Shown here piece after piece: positions 33,438 through 45,715 of a stretch of DNA of 64,000 nt. The first letter of the stretch is position 1; the number at the start of each line of letters is the position of its first letter. The notes beneath the pieces were generated by a model. It was given only the letters and a program-made list of their open reading frames with translations, searched no databases and was not told the origin of the DNA. A program made the position numbers and the translations under genes. Origin of the DNA: Ophioderma brevispina (Eukaryota > Echinodermata > Ophiuroidea > Amphilepidida > Ophiodermatidae); NCBI GenBank assembly GCA_023653785.1, contig JAMKCH010007144.1:86880-150879 (forward strand), given 5' to 3'.

Positions 33438-33454
33438 AGCATTAACAACCGTAA

Positions 33455-34692
33455 TTGTCCCCGCCGAACGAGTTCGGAACGGGACTATAAAATGAGTAAA
33501 AGAAAGCGTGCCGTCCGTCCGTCCGTTCGATCGTTCGTCCGTCTGTGATAAAAATGTTAACCCATGTTGTAAAAAGAAGGACGATTTAATCTGGAGTTTC
33601 GTGGGCTACAATGATGTACTTGGTGGAAAAGCGTGTTGATGAGTTCTCGATCTTATTTTAATTTTGGGCTAAAATCTGTTCTAAGTGAGTATCTTCTATT
33701 TGGGCAATAATTTATGAAAATCTTCCTGCAAGGCCTGTGTACAAGTTTTCTGGAGTCCCGTATGGCATATAATGATATAACTTGGTGGAAGGAAGCGGGC
33801 GGAAGAGTTCTCAACCTGATTTATTTTGGGTGTATTTCGGCAAATTGAGTATGCAAATGAGATAATTAATATGCAAAAATCCAGCGTAATTGCCCATATT
33901 TTGAAACGGTATCACGGATACTAAAAATTCCAGCACTGTATGATAGCCTATCATGGGCACATCTTTTTTTGGCAATTTTGAAAGTAAGTATGTGATATAT
34001 TACGGCTTAGTGTATGCAAATGAGCTAATTACATATGCATATTTGCTGTATCTCTGAATGGTACGTCTGGATGCAAAATTCCTTTGCTACATTGACTACG
34101 ATACATGGGGTGGATGTTGGGGTTGTTTGGGAGTTGTGGAGTTGTTTGGGAGGGGGTGCTGGCAGTTGCGGGGTGTTGGGGAGAGGCATAGGGTGTTGCA
34201 TGTTGTTTGGGAAGGGGTGTTGTAGAGGGGGTGTACGTGGTGTTGGGGAGTAGGGGTGGGAGTGTTACGGGGTGTTGGGAAGGGTTGAGGGTTTAGGGGT
34301 GATGGGGAGGGAGGGGCGTGGCGTGTGTGGGGTGTTTGGGGAGGGGATGCGTGTTACAGGGGTATTGGGGTGGGGTGGGGGTTGCAGGGGTTGGAGTGTT
34401 GAGGGGTGTTAGGAGGGGTGGGGTGTTTGCTAGGTGGGGTGTTGCCATGGTGGGGTGTTGCAGAGTGTTGGGAAGGGTTGGTGTTTGGGGATGGTGTGTT
34501 AGTTGGGGTGTTTGGGGAGTTGTGTGTTGTTGGGGAGGTGGATGGTTTTTGCGGGGTGTTGGGGAGGGGGATGGGTGTTCTTGTTGTTTGTGTCGGGGGG
34601 TGTGTTTTTTAGCATTTTGTTGTGTGAGGTGTGGGGTGTTGTAGTTGCATTTATCGCATATTAGTGGTCGCGACATTCGGCGGGACTATTTT
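33455..34692. mobile_element. Candidate GTCCCGCCGAA-ended element, copy 2
   Basis: The left end reads GTCCCCGCCGAACGAGTTCG (from 33457) and the right end TTCGGCGGGACTATTTTTAC (34676-34695), an inverted pair. The left interior has GGACTATAAAATGAG, a CCGTCCGTCCG tract and TGATAAAAATGTTAACCC, as in copy 1. The right half is filled by the G-rich minisatellite. Whether both ends belong to one element is inference. Confidence 0.45.
34108..34652. repeat. G-rich minisatellite, quadruplex-prone
   Basis: About 545 bp in which the + strand is almost free of C and built from shuffled GGGGTGTTGGGGAGG, GTGTTGCAGGGG and GGGTGTTTGGG units. Dozens of G3-G5 runs lie within a few bases of each other. Long frames on both strands (127 and 108 codons) are low-complexity by-products, not genes. 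Confidence 0.85.
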
Positions 34693-34954
34693 TACGCATC
34701 GCGAAATACGAGTTCACCTTGTTTGAAATAACCAGGTTTGGAAATGCAGCCTTAACCGCCTATCCCTTCTTGGTGAGTGCCCTCACCCCTGTTGGGACGT
34801 TTTTCCAGTATTAAATGTTTGAACAATTGTGGCTAGTTTATCAATCAAAATAGATCCTAAATATTATAACCACAGTCAGTTGCACATGATTACAAAATTC
34901 AAACTACAGGAAACAGGTTTTAAAACAAATGCGTGTCACTATGAGGCAATGGAG

Positions 34955-35120
34955 TTCAACTCCGATGGGCACATTCAATAGCTTTCATTCCATGTAAATT
35001 AGGAAACACACCCCCTGGTTTATGGTATGATATATGATACCTAATCACACAAGATCAGTTCATGGCAATGGCATGTACAAGTACAAACCACTGGAACTGT
35101 GCCCTTGGGCCTGATGAGCA
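34955..35120. repeat. Dispersed repeat, copy 1 (partner at 53065)
   Basis: CAATAGCTTTCATT, ACACCCCCTGGTTTATGGTATG, CACAAGATCAGTTCATG and CACTGGAACTGTG occur in the same order at 53065-53215. Non-coding. Confidence 0.7.
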
Positions 35121-35754
35121 TATATACAAGTGTGTGTTCTCTGGCATTGTATCACATAATGGTACCTCAAAACCATGGGTCAGATCATCCATACATGTCA
35201 ATGAACTGAGAAGTTATCCATCCACTGTGATGGGTGGGCTGTCATCCAATCAAAGTTTTGTTTCAGGCTGCTTAGAAAGTAAATGAATTTCCTAGTAGGC
35301 ATATACCATTCCTAAATTCTAAAAGAATTGGAACCATAGGACTTTGTACTGTACATGAGACAACTACCCAACTCTGCACGACTGTGATTTTTGCCAAGCA
35401 TGTACTTGCTGCACATATGCTGGGATAACTTGCACTGCTTGTGGCTTTTATCCACTCCAACTTTAAACCATCTTCGATGGAAAGCAAACATTGAAATTGA
35501 AATTAACGAGTTTATTGATAAGTAATTCCCCACTAGAACTATGACCCCAGACCCATTTTGCATCCTATATCTAATTATGGCAACACAATATCATAATGGT
35601 GAGTATATTTTCAGCTTCCTTTACCATAAAACGCACAAATGTGATCAATATGATAACAAAGGATACAGGCGAAATTTCAACCCATGTGAACCTTGAACCT
35701 GATTTTCTTCCTAAAATTGAACTACAAACCTGGATATTAGGCAAGCTACACTTT
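35121..35754. other. No recognised feature
   Basis: Short overlapping frames on the minus strand (35272-35563) show no motif. No repeat partner seen in the window. Confidence 0.45.
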
Positions 35755-35995
35755 TTAATCCTTGAAAGATGATGATCATGCTGGTATACTTTGACCCTCC
35801 TATTTTTCCCCCCCTGTGTAAACTTTATTCATCCTCCTAAAACTACATTTTCCACTGATTTGATTTTGCATAAACTTTTGATATGGTTGTTATTATAGAT
35901 TTTTCAAGATAACCTGAATAAATTTATTCTGGGGGCAATTAATTAGTTTGGGTTTATTACCATCTTTGGCCCCTGAATGATGGCCTAGGCCTTTC
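35755..35995 (+). repeat. Dispersed repeat, ATGATGATCATG family, copy 2
   Basis: Matches 15078-15300, and its beginning (AATCCTTGAAAG and ATGCTGGTATACTTT) also matches 55478-55575. Confidence 0.7.
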
Positions 35996-37644
35996 TTTCT
36001 TCTTCGTTTTTTGTTCCCCGTGATCGATAAATCCTACGACGAACCCTCGTTTCCTGCTCGTAAAAGTGATATTGATTGCTGTCGTCCTAGATAATATCGA
36101 AACCTTTTTTCACAGAAGAAAAAAAAACCATCCAGAAACACAAGTCCAGACGAAAAAAAAATCTGTCCCAATAATGATTTCTGAATGTACAGGTTTAGAG
36201 AAAACAAGCAACCTTCAAATGCCCCCTTTCATAAACAACAATAATTACATGATTTTGTATAGGTATTCCGTGTCAACTGTGTCAACTCTACATCTTTGGC
36301 CCGTAAACCTTTGAAAGACATAAGAAACGTGAAAATTAGTCTGGTGTAAAATAATTTTGACCAAACTACAGAACAGGCTTCTCTCTCGAAGTCAATTGGA
36401 AGAAAATCTGATTTATACAGTGACTTTAATTTGTTTCGTCTAATTCCTCTTTACGCACAGCAACAAGAATATCGACACGACATTTGTCTTGTTTGATCAA
36501 GTTAAAGCGCTGGTTAATCACAGGAATAACAAAATACCCTTTGATTTTCTGTGAAAAAACGGGGTGGGTTCAGCAGTATTTTATTAAGATGGAATCGTCA
36601 ATATTGGACAATTTTAACGTTTTGTTTATTTTTCTGTTTTGTCACCTCATTTGACAATGACGCGTGGTTGGTAATTATACGATCGATTACCACTATAAAT
36701 ACTTGGATTCGAAAGTAAATGGAATATAGGGTAGCTAGGGGGAGGCCTTGAAAATTTTTTGATTTGATAGAAAATCGGAAAGGAAAGACGGATATTCCAG
36801 GCTAATCGGCCGTATTACACACAGTTCCATTTAGCCCTCGACTGGATAGGTTTTGCCTGTGATCGGGACTTTTTTGCACATACCGGTAACTTGCCCCTCG
36901 GAACGACCGGGTCTGGTGAATGCAACCCTTTGTGAGTGTTACTCTCTACAAGTGAATCCAGTAAGTTTTAATTGGCTGTGATTAATGAATGTAGTTGTAC
37001 TTGATATTCACAACAAAGGGTTCCAAGGGCATTTGCGATTAGCCCGTCTAATACGATCTTACTGTACACAGTTTCAATAAAGCTCTATCGCAGAGTTTAA
37101 TAGACAACTCATTATAACCGTCTGTTTATTTTTGTCCTATGCGTCATATAAGCACTATTAAATAGAATAAAGATATAATCAAATTTCTCAATTTTTAGGG
37201 AGATTCTTCTCACACTTTTACCAGGTGAAGTTCTTTGTCATGTTCAATGTCATTGCCAAACATGCAAAAACTGGGAAATATGTTAAAGTATAGCCTACAC
37301 ATGTGTCGCGCCTGTTGCTTACATAAACAATCTGGACAAGACACTGGACAATTTTACATATTACATGAACGTCAATACATAATTATTTGTTCGTTGATTC
37401 AAGTGTGGGGCTGAGGTTTATAACCCAATGAGTATTGTAGGGAGAATGAGTGAATTTCACTTAGGTCTATGTAGAACAATACTTGCAACTCATTGAATAC
37501 TCCCACACGGGTTATCAACACAACCATTCACATCTAATATGAACATCACATTTAAGGCAAAGTGATGTGCCTAATACTTGTCTCCTAACGTACCACTACT
37601 TTGCTATTAGTGAAGTAGATAAGTCTTAATTTTCACCAAGATCG
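35996..37644. other. No recognised feature
   Basis: AT-rich. Splice-donor-like GTAAGT occurs near 36960 after a GC-richer stretch (36830-36960), but no open frame or partner exon supports an exon call. Confidence 0.4.
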
Positions 37645-37960
37645 CGCACTTCTGGACCAAAGCATGAAACTTGGCAGAAACCTTCCTTGGAGTATGTAAG
37701 GCATTTCAGAAGGGGGCCCAAAAAATCGACCACAATAATGACGTCATAGCCACGCCCATTTTTTATACATCTTTCGTAGTAATGTTAAAATCATTTAATT
37801 TCAATAAGCCTATCAATGTTGGTATCAAATTAAAGCTATTAAAAAAAAAAAAAAGTGCTAAAATGATCTAAATATTGAATAATTGGTAAGCAGAGGTCAG
37901 TTTGGGGTCATTAAAGGTCATACGAAACATTTGCCAGTATATATAAAAAAAAAAACTGTG
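37645..37960 (+). repeat. Dispersed repeat, inverted partner at 41335
   Basis: Contains AAACTTGGCAGAAACCTTCC, AATGACGTCA, GGTATCAAATTAA and GGGGTCATTAAAGGTCAT, in the same order as the reverse complement of 41335-41640. Confidence 0.75.
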
Positions 37961-40099
37961 GATGATAACCGTAGGTAAGGTTGGTGTCAAGTGTCAAAAT
38001 CAAAATGTGATATCCCATTGGTCACTCCTAATGGCGTGTATGTTGAGAAATGGCATGTGAGAAGCAACGCAACACTACTGTTACTGCAATTAATATGTCC
38101 ATAACCACGCCCTTGTATTATTAAGTATGCACACAAGTAATCGTAACCTTGAGGGTTCATTGTATAACATTGCCTTTGAAATTCTACAATTAATATTCAC
38201 TTGCAATTATTTTCAGGTTATTGATAGGCCAGTCAAATTAGAAAAAATAATGACTAATAACTAATTGCAAACCCCCATAATATATTTCTTCAGAATTGGT
38301 ATTGGGAAAACATGTCAGAACAACGTATCAAAAGTTTACCAAAATCAAGTTTAGTGAGAATATGGATGGGGGGCAAACGTTTATACACAGTCAAATATTG
38401 AAACTGGGAAATGTCGAAATGAGCCGAAAAGTATGTTCATCGCCTTCAAGGATTACGGTCAAGGTCCAATGGTGGTAAAATTTTAGATTTACCCGTTTGT
38501 TATACATATTAGTGGTCTACTGGTATATGAGCCAAAAATATTACTGGTGCACCATATATGATATTTTGTTGCATACTCTAGGAATGAAATGGACGGGCTA
38601 TGTGAGGTCAAATAAACATAACTATAATTATATATTGAACTGTCAAACTAAGAATCTATATAAAATCTAGTTATCTAGTGTGACCAAATGAAAAATTTTA
38701 AAACCAGTTTCGAGCAATGGACAAAAACTTTTCCCAGGATGACCTTGAAAGGTTATGGGCCTATTGTAATAAAAAAATATAGATCACAGATACTGTCGAA
38801 CGATACCTTATTAATTAAGAACAATTACAATTTTTACCCCCTGTACAAACTTTGACCCTTATTCCTAATATTCCACAGAGTCGCTTTTGGTTAATTTAGT
38901 ATTATTATACAATTTTGCAGTATATTAACACTAAAACTATAAATCCCTGAATGTTTATATCATTGCCGTTTGTGCGTACACTCTTGTGAAAGCTGTTGTT
39001 TTAAGTGAAGTTTAATACTACGTATTAATAAGCATGAAGTATGCTTACAGAGAATTTTATAACAATAGGTCAATACATGGGTACTGTTTGTACCAGGTTG
39101 ATGGTTGCCGATTTTCAGAAAGTCGGTCATTGGGGACAAGGGAGCTTGGGAAATAGCTAAAAAATGTCTTTAAAATCATGTGAATGGCGCTGGCATAGCC
39201 ATCTTATATTTGTTTCTTCAAACCACAACGAACAAATAATCGAAATAAAATCAAACAATTAAAAACTGGAATAAATAAATATTACAATACAATACATTTT
39301 TTAAAAAATTAATAACATTTTAAAAAGTTAATGCTTTGAGTTCCACAGACAAAACGTATTGATACAGAGGAGTTTTAGGGTAAAGGTAATCAATCAAAAT
39401 AGAAAATACATATAATTATATCACGTAAAAAATAAATAATAGTAATAATATTAAAAAAAGACGTACACAAATTGATGGTCAACAGGAAGAAAAAGTCAAT
39501 CCACTGGCCGTTCCTGTCCAAAAAGGCTTGTCTTATTGTTCAAATTTATCTAGAAAATTGCATTAATGAACACAATAACGCTGGATAAGAATGGATGTTG
39601 TCAGGAGTTCTACAAGATAACCTAGCTTTTGGGTAGAATTTCTGGAAGGGATCTTGTAAAACAATTGAGCCCAAATACATTTGACCTGACACTTTATCGG
39701 AATTGCTACAGATCCTTCCGGGGCCCTTTTGGGGGTGGTGGGGGCGGTACCCAAACAAATAGTTCACAGAATACCGCCATTAAAAACAGGATAATACTTG
39801 AGTTTTTTTTTTTTTTACCAGGCATTTCTTAATATGTCCAAAACTGTAGAAAATCACGTCCAGGAACTCTGCAAATAATTATAAAATCTCTTAAAAGAAA
39901 AGACAAAACTGAACAAAATAAAAACAATGAAAGAGCAGATTTTGAGAGTTTCCTTGGTGACGGTCAACAGCAGTACAGAACACACTGCTTGGCATCCACA
40001 TCGAAATGGCTCTGTGGGTGGAACATGATTGGAAACATTCTTGGTGGACATATTTTCAATGATGACAAAGAGGCCCAAAAAAAAAAAAAACCCATTCCA
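37961..40099. other. No recognised gene
   Basis: AT-rich with short frames on both strands (for example 39546-39832), none with motifs. A CCCCCTGTACAAACTTTGACC string near 38840 recalls repeats at 46440 and 55550. Confidence 0.4.
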
Positions 40100-40570
40100 A
40101 TACTGTGATTCTCGATTCATATGTTCTTGATGTGATATTGATGTGCAGTCGCTATCACCAAGACTTTCATGCTATACTAGCACCCTGGTTCTTTGCCAGG
40201 AACCATATGGATTTCAATTCCCTGCATAAAATGTTTCCTGAAAATATCCGAGGGCATTTTGAGACATTCGGACTGGGTTATCAAAAAAGGCTATAAGACC
40301 GTTCTCCGCATGCCCATCAAAAACTCCAACTCTTAGAGGCTCTGGTTGGATTGCTAGCTACTACTCAGGACGTTCACAATCGAAAGCTATTGTAGACCTT
40401 GCCACCTTGAATATATCAAAGGTAACGTCGAGAACTGCTGCTGAAGTATGGCGCAGGACCATCTACCTCTATTGACAAGAGTGAACTGCAAGTGGCTCAC
40501 CACTCCGCCCCAGGATTTTTTTGCTCTGGACTTTGGTGCTTGTCATGGAAAAGGATCCAGTGACTTCAGA
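40100..40570 (+). pseudogene. Possible decayed coding fragment
   Basis: A 63-codon frame (40105-40296) contains an LAPWFFARNHMDF motif followed by RGHFETFG. Further protein-like pieces continue in a second frame (KKGYKTVLRMPIKNSNS at 40260-40330, then DFFALDFGACHGKGSSDFRP at 40520-40565) but with stops between. The WFFA..H pattern recalls uncharacterised transposon-linked proteins common in marine invertebrates; this is recollection of a pattern, not a verified match. Confidence 0.25.
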
Positions 40571-41334
40571 CCCAGAACTTTCGAATTATTCAGGTTTTTG
40601 ATTTCTGGGCAATTGTATTTGAAGTAGGACTCTGACAGGAAGATTAGAACATGAAAATTAACTTCCAATAACATTCTTGGTTGCATGACAAGTCATAAAA
40701 CAACCCCCCCCCCCTTGTGGCCGTACACACAAAAGTGGATTTTTGAGTTATCATGTTTTAGTAAAACAGCACCTTTTGCAAACTGTATTTTTTGTTAACA
40801 GATCTGACACATTAGAGCGATAAGCTGAGAAAAAACAAAGATAAAATCAAAGCTGTCATCTTTAGGGTTAAATTTACCAAAAAAATGATAACCGTTGTGG
40901 ACATATGTTGAAGAAATGTTTCAATTTGTCATCCTCAATGACGAAATGTACATCAGTTGAACTTTAATGACCACAGATTCTTAAAAAGACAAAAGTTTTT
41001 AAATTAAAAATTACCAACTTTTCAAATTGCAATCTCGTTTTAAATAACATCAAAAATAGTACAAGGTGCTTGATAATGCCAGTTGATATGCCATTTGGGA
41101 TTCTTTTTTTGGAATGTACGGCAACTAAGGTCACTTTTTGTAATATCCAACAAAATCTAATTTGTTGGAATGGAATATGACTATTGTTTCTGAAACTACA
41201 TAGTATTTACATTTGATATTGAAACAAAAATCAAGTTTTTGGATGATTTTATTTTTACAATGTCAAAATTTGTTGGGACATTAATGTACGGAACTGCCCT
41301 TAATTGTATGCACGCCATGTGTTGGAATTTGATA
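40571..41334. other. No recognised feature
   Basis: AT-rich DNA with a C-run at about 40706. No coding evidence. Confidence 0.45.
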
Positions 41335-41640
41335 CCAAATTTGGTAAAAGTAATATCAAATGACCTCAATGACCTTTAATGACCCCAAATGCTAAGATAA
41401 CCTACTAAAAGTATCTTTAAGACAATCTTAGTTCCAGGCTTAATTTGATACCACACATAATAGGTTTCTGAGGAATTTCCATTTTGACATATTAAAGCAA
41501 TATGCAAAAAAGGGGGCGGGGCATCTGACGTCATTAATGAGGTGCGATTTTTGGGCACCCCTCCTAAGTTTGCTTTGTGCACCCCAAGGAAGTCGGTGCC
41601 AAGTTTCTGCTTTTGTCCCGAAGTGCCCCACGATGCTTAT
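41335..41640 (-). repeat. Dispersed repeat, inverted partner of 37645
   Basis: The reverse complement carries GCACTTCGGGACAAAAGCAG, AAACTTGGCACCGACTTCC, AATGACGTCAGATGCCCCGC and GGGGTCATTAAAGGTCATTG. The short frames 41376-41631 are shadows of it. Confidence 0.75.
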
Positions 41641-41914
41641 GGTTATCTACTACACTATATAGAAAAGGTTAAAATGCAACGTTCACGAAATAACTTTAAA
41701 AAGAAAGATAGATTCAGCTAGTACTTCTTATGTCACCGGGTAGTTCGGGGTTATGTTAGTTTTGGCAATGTGATATATTCCTTGTTTTTGTATCTTTTAA
41801 ATGTTACGACCTTTCTCTAAATCACATTATCTTAACTAATTATCTACCCATCCATACATACACAAAATACAAAATAACAGATTTTTGTTACATACCAATG
41901 TTCACTCCGAATCG

Positions 41915-42045
41915 ACATGCACATACATCATACATACATACATTACTACATACATCCATACATACATACATACATACATACATACATACATCCATACATC
42001 ATACATACATACATACCTACATACATACATACATACATAAATACA
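41915..42045. repeat. CATA microsatellite
   Basis: Long run of CATA/ACAT units with a few interruptions (CCTA, TCAT). The H/T/Y-I-H-T frame over it is an artefact. Confidence 0.9.
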
Positions 42046-42534
42046 TACTACTACAATCCTTGCAAGAGCTACATTGTGGAGTTTTACTGAACAATCTCTA
42101 AAAAGACCACTTTTTTGACATTTTTTTCAGAAAATAAGCTTTTTTCAAAACTGTATTAAGGGAAGAATTTCAACCTATAAGTTTTTGAGACTTTTTCTCT
42201 TAAAAGACACTTTTTTTAGAGACATTTTTAAAGATTTTTTCAGTTTTTTTTTTTTCATTTTTTTTCTAGATTTTTCACCTTTCTCACTTTTTCTTCTTAG
42301 CCAAGAGGATTGCACCGCAGGCCTATATAGTTACGAAACTAGAAAATCCGTCTTTTCTACTCTTTTACGAATAAACCTCAATACTCACATTACAGTTTAT
42401 TCGTATAGGACAATTCGTGACATAGTAACTCTAGTAAAATACTCCCCAATGAAGAAAATACCCCCACAAATGAAAAATACAGTCAGAATGGTCTCTTTAA
42501 ACTTGAAAATAACCTCATAATGTATCTCTTATAA
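42046..42534. other. Pyrimidine-rich spacer between CATA repeats
   Basis: T- and TTC-rich from 42105 to 42300 (TTTTTTCATTTTTTTT). The 111-codon frame 42185-42520 starts as poly-F low complexity and is not a credible gene. Confidence 0.6.
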
Positions 42535-42612
42535 TACATACATACATACTACATACTACATACAATCACAATACCTCCATACATAACATTACAGACATAC
42601 ATACATACCGCC
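42535..42612. repeat. CATA microsatellite, second tract
   Basis: Shorter and more interrupted ACATACATAC tract, probably part of the same decayed array as 41915-42045. Confidence 0.8.
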
Positions 42613-44267
42613 CACCCGCCCAAGCTCTTACATCACATCTCCATAGCGTCCATACTGCAATACATCATTGTTTAATACAAAAAGACATCATGTCAGCTGC
42701 AAATACATATTATTTCAGGCACCTGGAAAAGTTTCCCCTTTGAAAGGTGCAACAATGAGATACTATGACAATCTGAGTAATCTTCTCCTTTCAATATTTA
42801 CTCTGAGTATCTTCTTCTTCTTTCCATATCTGGATATGATAGAATTCATGTTCACTAACAATATATATGATTGGTCTACTTGAACATCCAATCGATCATC
42901 TCCGTGAGCCTGTTGACCACTTTATATTTTCTCTCTAACTCATGAAGTGGTTGTTACAGTCTCAATCTTGTTTTAATAGTATTCGTAGGAAATATAGTGT
43001 GATTTTTCATGCTCTCATACTTAATACATATTGTAGAGGGTTGGTTCATTTGGAGGAGATATTTGATACAACTGTTAAAAATGGTTGTCATCCTTTCTTT
43101 ATCCCCTGTTTTGATCACACAAACCAGGTTGCTGCAGTGTTCAACCTTAGTAAGAGCTTCCCTTATGGTCCCCAGCTACCGGTATTCATTGTGGAGGAGA
43201 TATGTGCATGTTGATAACTTGATACCGAAACCAAAAAGCCGAAGATGTAGTGCAATAGATACATCATCAGTGGTAATTGGTTTCTATATTGAAAGATAAC
43301 GTTTCAAAATGTAGTATAATGTCTAAACTTGCAAACACCCTTGACTTTACATGCAAAATTTAAATCCATGGAACCAATAATCAAAATACATTCTAAGAAA
43401 TGCTTTGCCAGAAATGTTTTTTGAAGCATCCAAAATGGCCATAAATCTACTCGTTTTGAAAAAAGTGGTCATATGCCCACCCCTAGTATAACATTCTTTG
43501 GTGTAGAACTGATTCTTAGTAACCAAGGTGCAAGTCCAAATCTACCCGTTTCATCTATATAAAGGAAGTTTTATAATTGTTTGAAACGTGCATGTGTCCC
43601 TTTACAATACTTGTTACCTCTAGACATTCCCAAAAGCAGTACTAACCCCAATACTAGAGTCATGTTTTACTCTAGGAAAAATACAGCCACCCGGTACCCG
43701 ATTAACATGATTATGATCGTCTATTTTCTGCCGTAAGCAGATGTAGATAATATTTATTGTCTCGTTCTGTTCGTAAAATTAAGTAAACGCAATTGGTCAA
43801 ATAATACCGTACAAGGGCTATTTGTAGCCGTGTAATGAGTAATTTCAATGATCTTTTAAAACATTAGGTCGACCAACGAGAATAGCCTTGACGTAGCGTA
43901 CACGTCAATAGTCATTCTATGGAATAAATGCAAATAAAAGGATGTAATAAATGTAACAGAAATTTATATAATAATTGAATGCAAATAAAATGGTATGGTC
44001 CGACCTTAAAATAAATGTAACACAAACCATTTTGGTGTTGTTATACTTTGAAATGTTGACTGAATGACGTATCAAAAGTCTAGAGGTATAACTAGAGGGG
44101 AACATGCTTTTCCAGGGAACAAGGTTTGTTCGGTGAAAAACATAAAGTAGGTAAATTGTACCAAAATTATATCAACATTTTCGTCACATCCTAAGGATTA
44201 AAAAAGAATAGTTTGAGGGCTATAGGCTAAAAGCTATATGGGCAAGAAATGTTCAAGGTCAAATTCT
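42613..44267. other. No recognised feature
   Basis: Two overlapping plus-strand frames at 42942-43299 (90 and 96 codons) have no recognised motif. No repeat partner found. Confidence 0.4.
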
Positions 44268-44585
44268 TAAAGGTGCAACGAGAGATTTCAGGGCATTCAT
44301 ATATTGCGCCATATGTAGTGATTTCATAGATAAGCTACAGAAATGTCCTGAAATGAAAAACACTGCAAGGTGATTTTGATTTGATTATATTTCAATTATT
44401 ATACATTGGTTGAATTTCGTGTTTGTTCCCATATGAAATAAAAATTTCACAATGTTTGTACCAAAGAAATAATTCTTATAGTAATCTATTCATGTGGATA
44501 TTTTGAATGGAAAACATTACATCAGTGCAAAGATCAAGACTTTCAAATTTTTAGAAGAAACGTGAAATCGCTTGTTGCACCTTTA
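44268..44585 (-). mobile_element. 318-bp MITE, TAAAGGTGCAAC family, copy 1
   Basis: Ends TAAAGGTGCAACGAGAGATT and, reading in from the right, TAAAGGTGCAACAAGCGATT. Its reverse complement aligns along its length with 50383-50733 (shared TAAATCAAAATCACC-like and GACATTTCTGTA blocks). A TTA-like sequence flanks the left end, but the target repeat is not clean. Confidence 0.8.
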
Positions 44586-45667
44586 TTATAGTACCATACA
44601 TAAGACCAGAAAATTCTTTCACTCCCTTTTCCAACTGGTAATACTTATCATCTAATTTATATACTAAAATGACAATTGTAGAGTAAATTATATTTTAGGG
44701 TATGACCACACACACAGTTTCATCAAAATGATTAAATCAAAGCACATTAACTGTTACGAATGTATCATCCTGAAACTAATGACCCGAGATAGGAAATTAT
44801 TCTTTTTAATTCTCATGACTACATAAACAACTTAGATTTGCTTGAAGTTTACCCCTGTACAACCCCCATTTTAACATTTTCGCCATTGTTGATTTTTCTA
44901 GGCTTTTGATACATTATTCCGTAACAATTAAAAGTATGACATTCATTTTTTCATTTTTTTACCTCAAAAAACTATTTTCTTGCACTAAAATATGTTGACC
45001 ATAATCACTCAAATTTTAATTGATTACTTTCTATTGTGATTATATTAAAAGTTTTAATGTATAGGTCCCCTACAATGTTTTTATCAGAAAATTTAATCAG
45101 TACTAAAAAAGAAACAGCAATCAACATGCCAGATTCATCGGTGAGGTCACGTAGATATTTTCAATGCACGTGCAATAGGAACAAATGTCTAGTGTCAGAC
45201 TGGTAATGATGAGTAAAAATAGAGTGCAAACCTATTGTTTCTTCTAAATACCTCACCCCTAAGCTATGTCTGTAGTTGCAGAGTGGCCCAACAATACATT
45301 AACTGACTATGTTACAGACGGTTTTGTTATCTTACGGTCTTGGTGTTGTGTTCAACGAATTACAGCGCGATCACACACGTATGACGGCGGTTTATTCCGT
45401 TGAATATCAAGGCGATCCGAATACCAAAACGGGAAGCAATCAAAACTGTTTGTAACCAGGGAAGAATATAAGGAAAGGGCAAGGATGTATGGGCCCATAG
45501 GTGATGAGTCATGACCAGAGTACCTCTTCTCCCCATTTTTGGATTTGGGTATATTAGTGTAGGGCCCACTCTCCATTACTGTAAGCTTTGCGCAGGGAGG
45601 TGTCCGCCGTTTAGACGATGCTAACAGAAATATGTTTATATACAAAAATATTTTGTAGCCAAAATTG
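44586..45667. other. No recognised gene
   Basis: AT-rich. The minus-strand frame 45352-45645 (97 codons) has no motif, and a second frame overlaps it on the same strand. Confidence 0.4.
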
Positions 45668-45715
45668 ATTTTTCAGGTTGATAAGTATAAGGACATCACA
45701 GAGAATCACTTCCAA

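Noticed and set aside
34293..34676. 127-codon minus and 108-codon plus frames
   Set aside because: Both are translations of the G-rich minisatellite and consist of T/P/H or G/V/W low-complexity residues.
36830..36970. A spliced exon ending in a GTAAGT donor
   Set aside because: No open frame, acceptor or partner exon could be tied to it.
41898..42101. 67-codon frame rich in H, T, Y and I
   Set aside because: Translation of the CATA microsatellite.
42185..42520. 111-codon plus frame
   Set aside because: Starts with a poly-F/pyrimidine tract between microsatellites and has no domain.
45352..45645. 97-codon minus frame
   Set aside because: No recognised motif and a second frame overlaps it; composition is not convincing.
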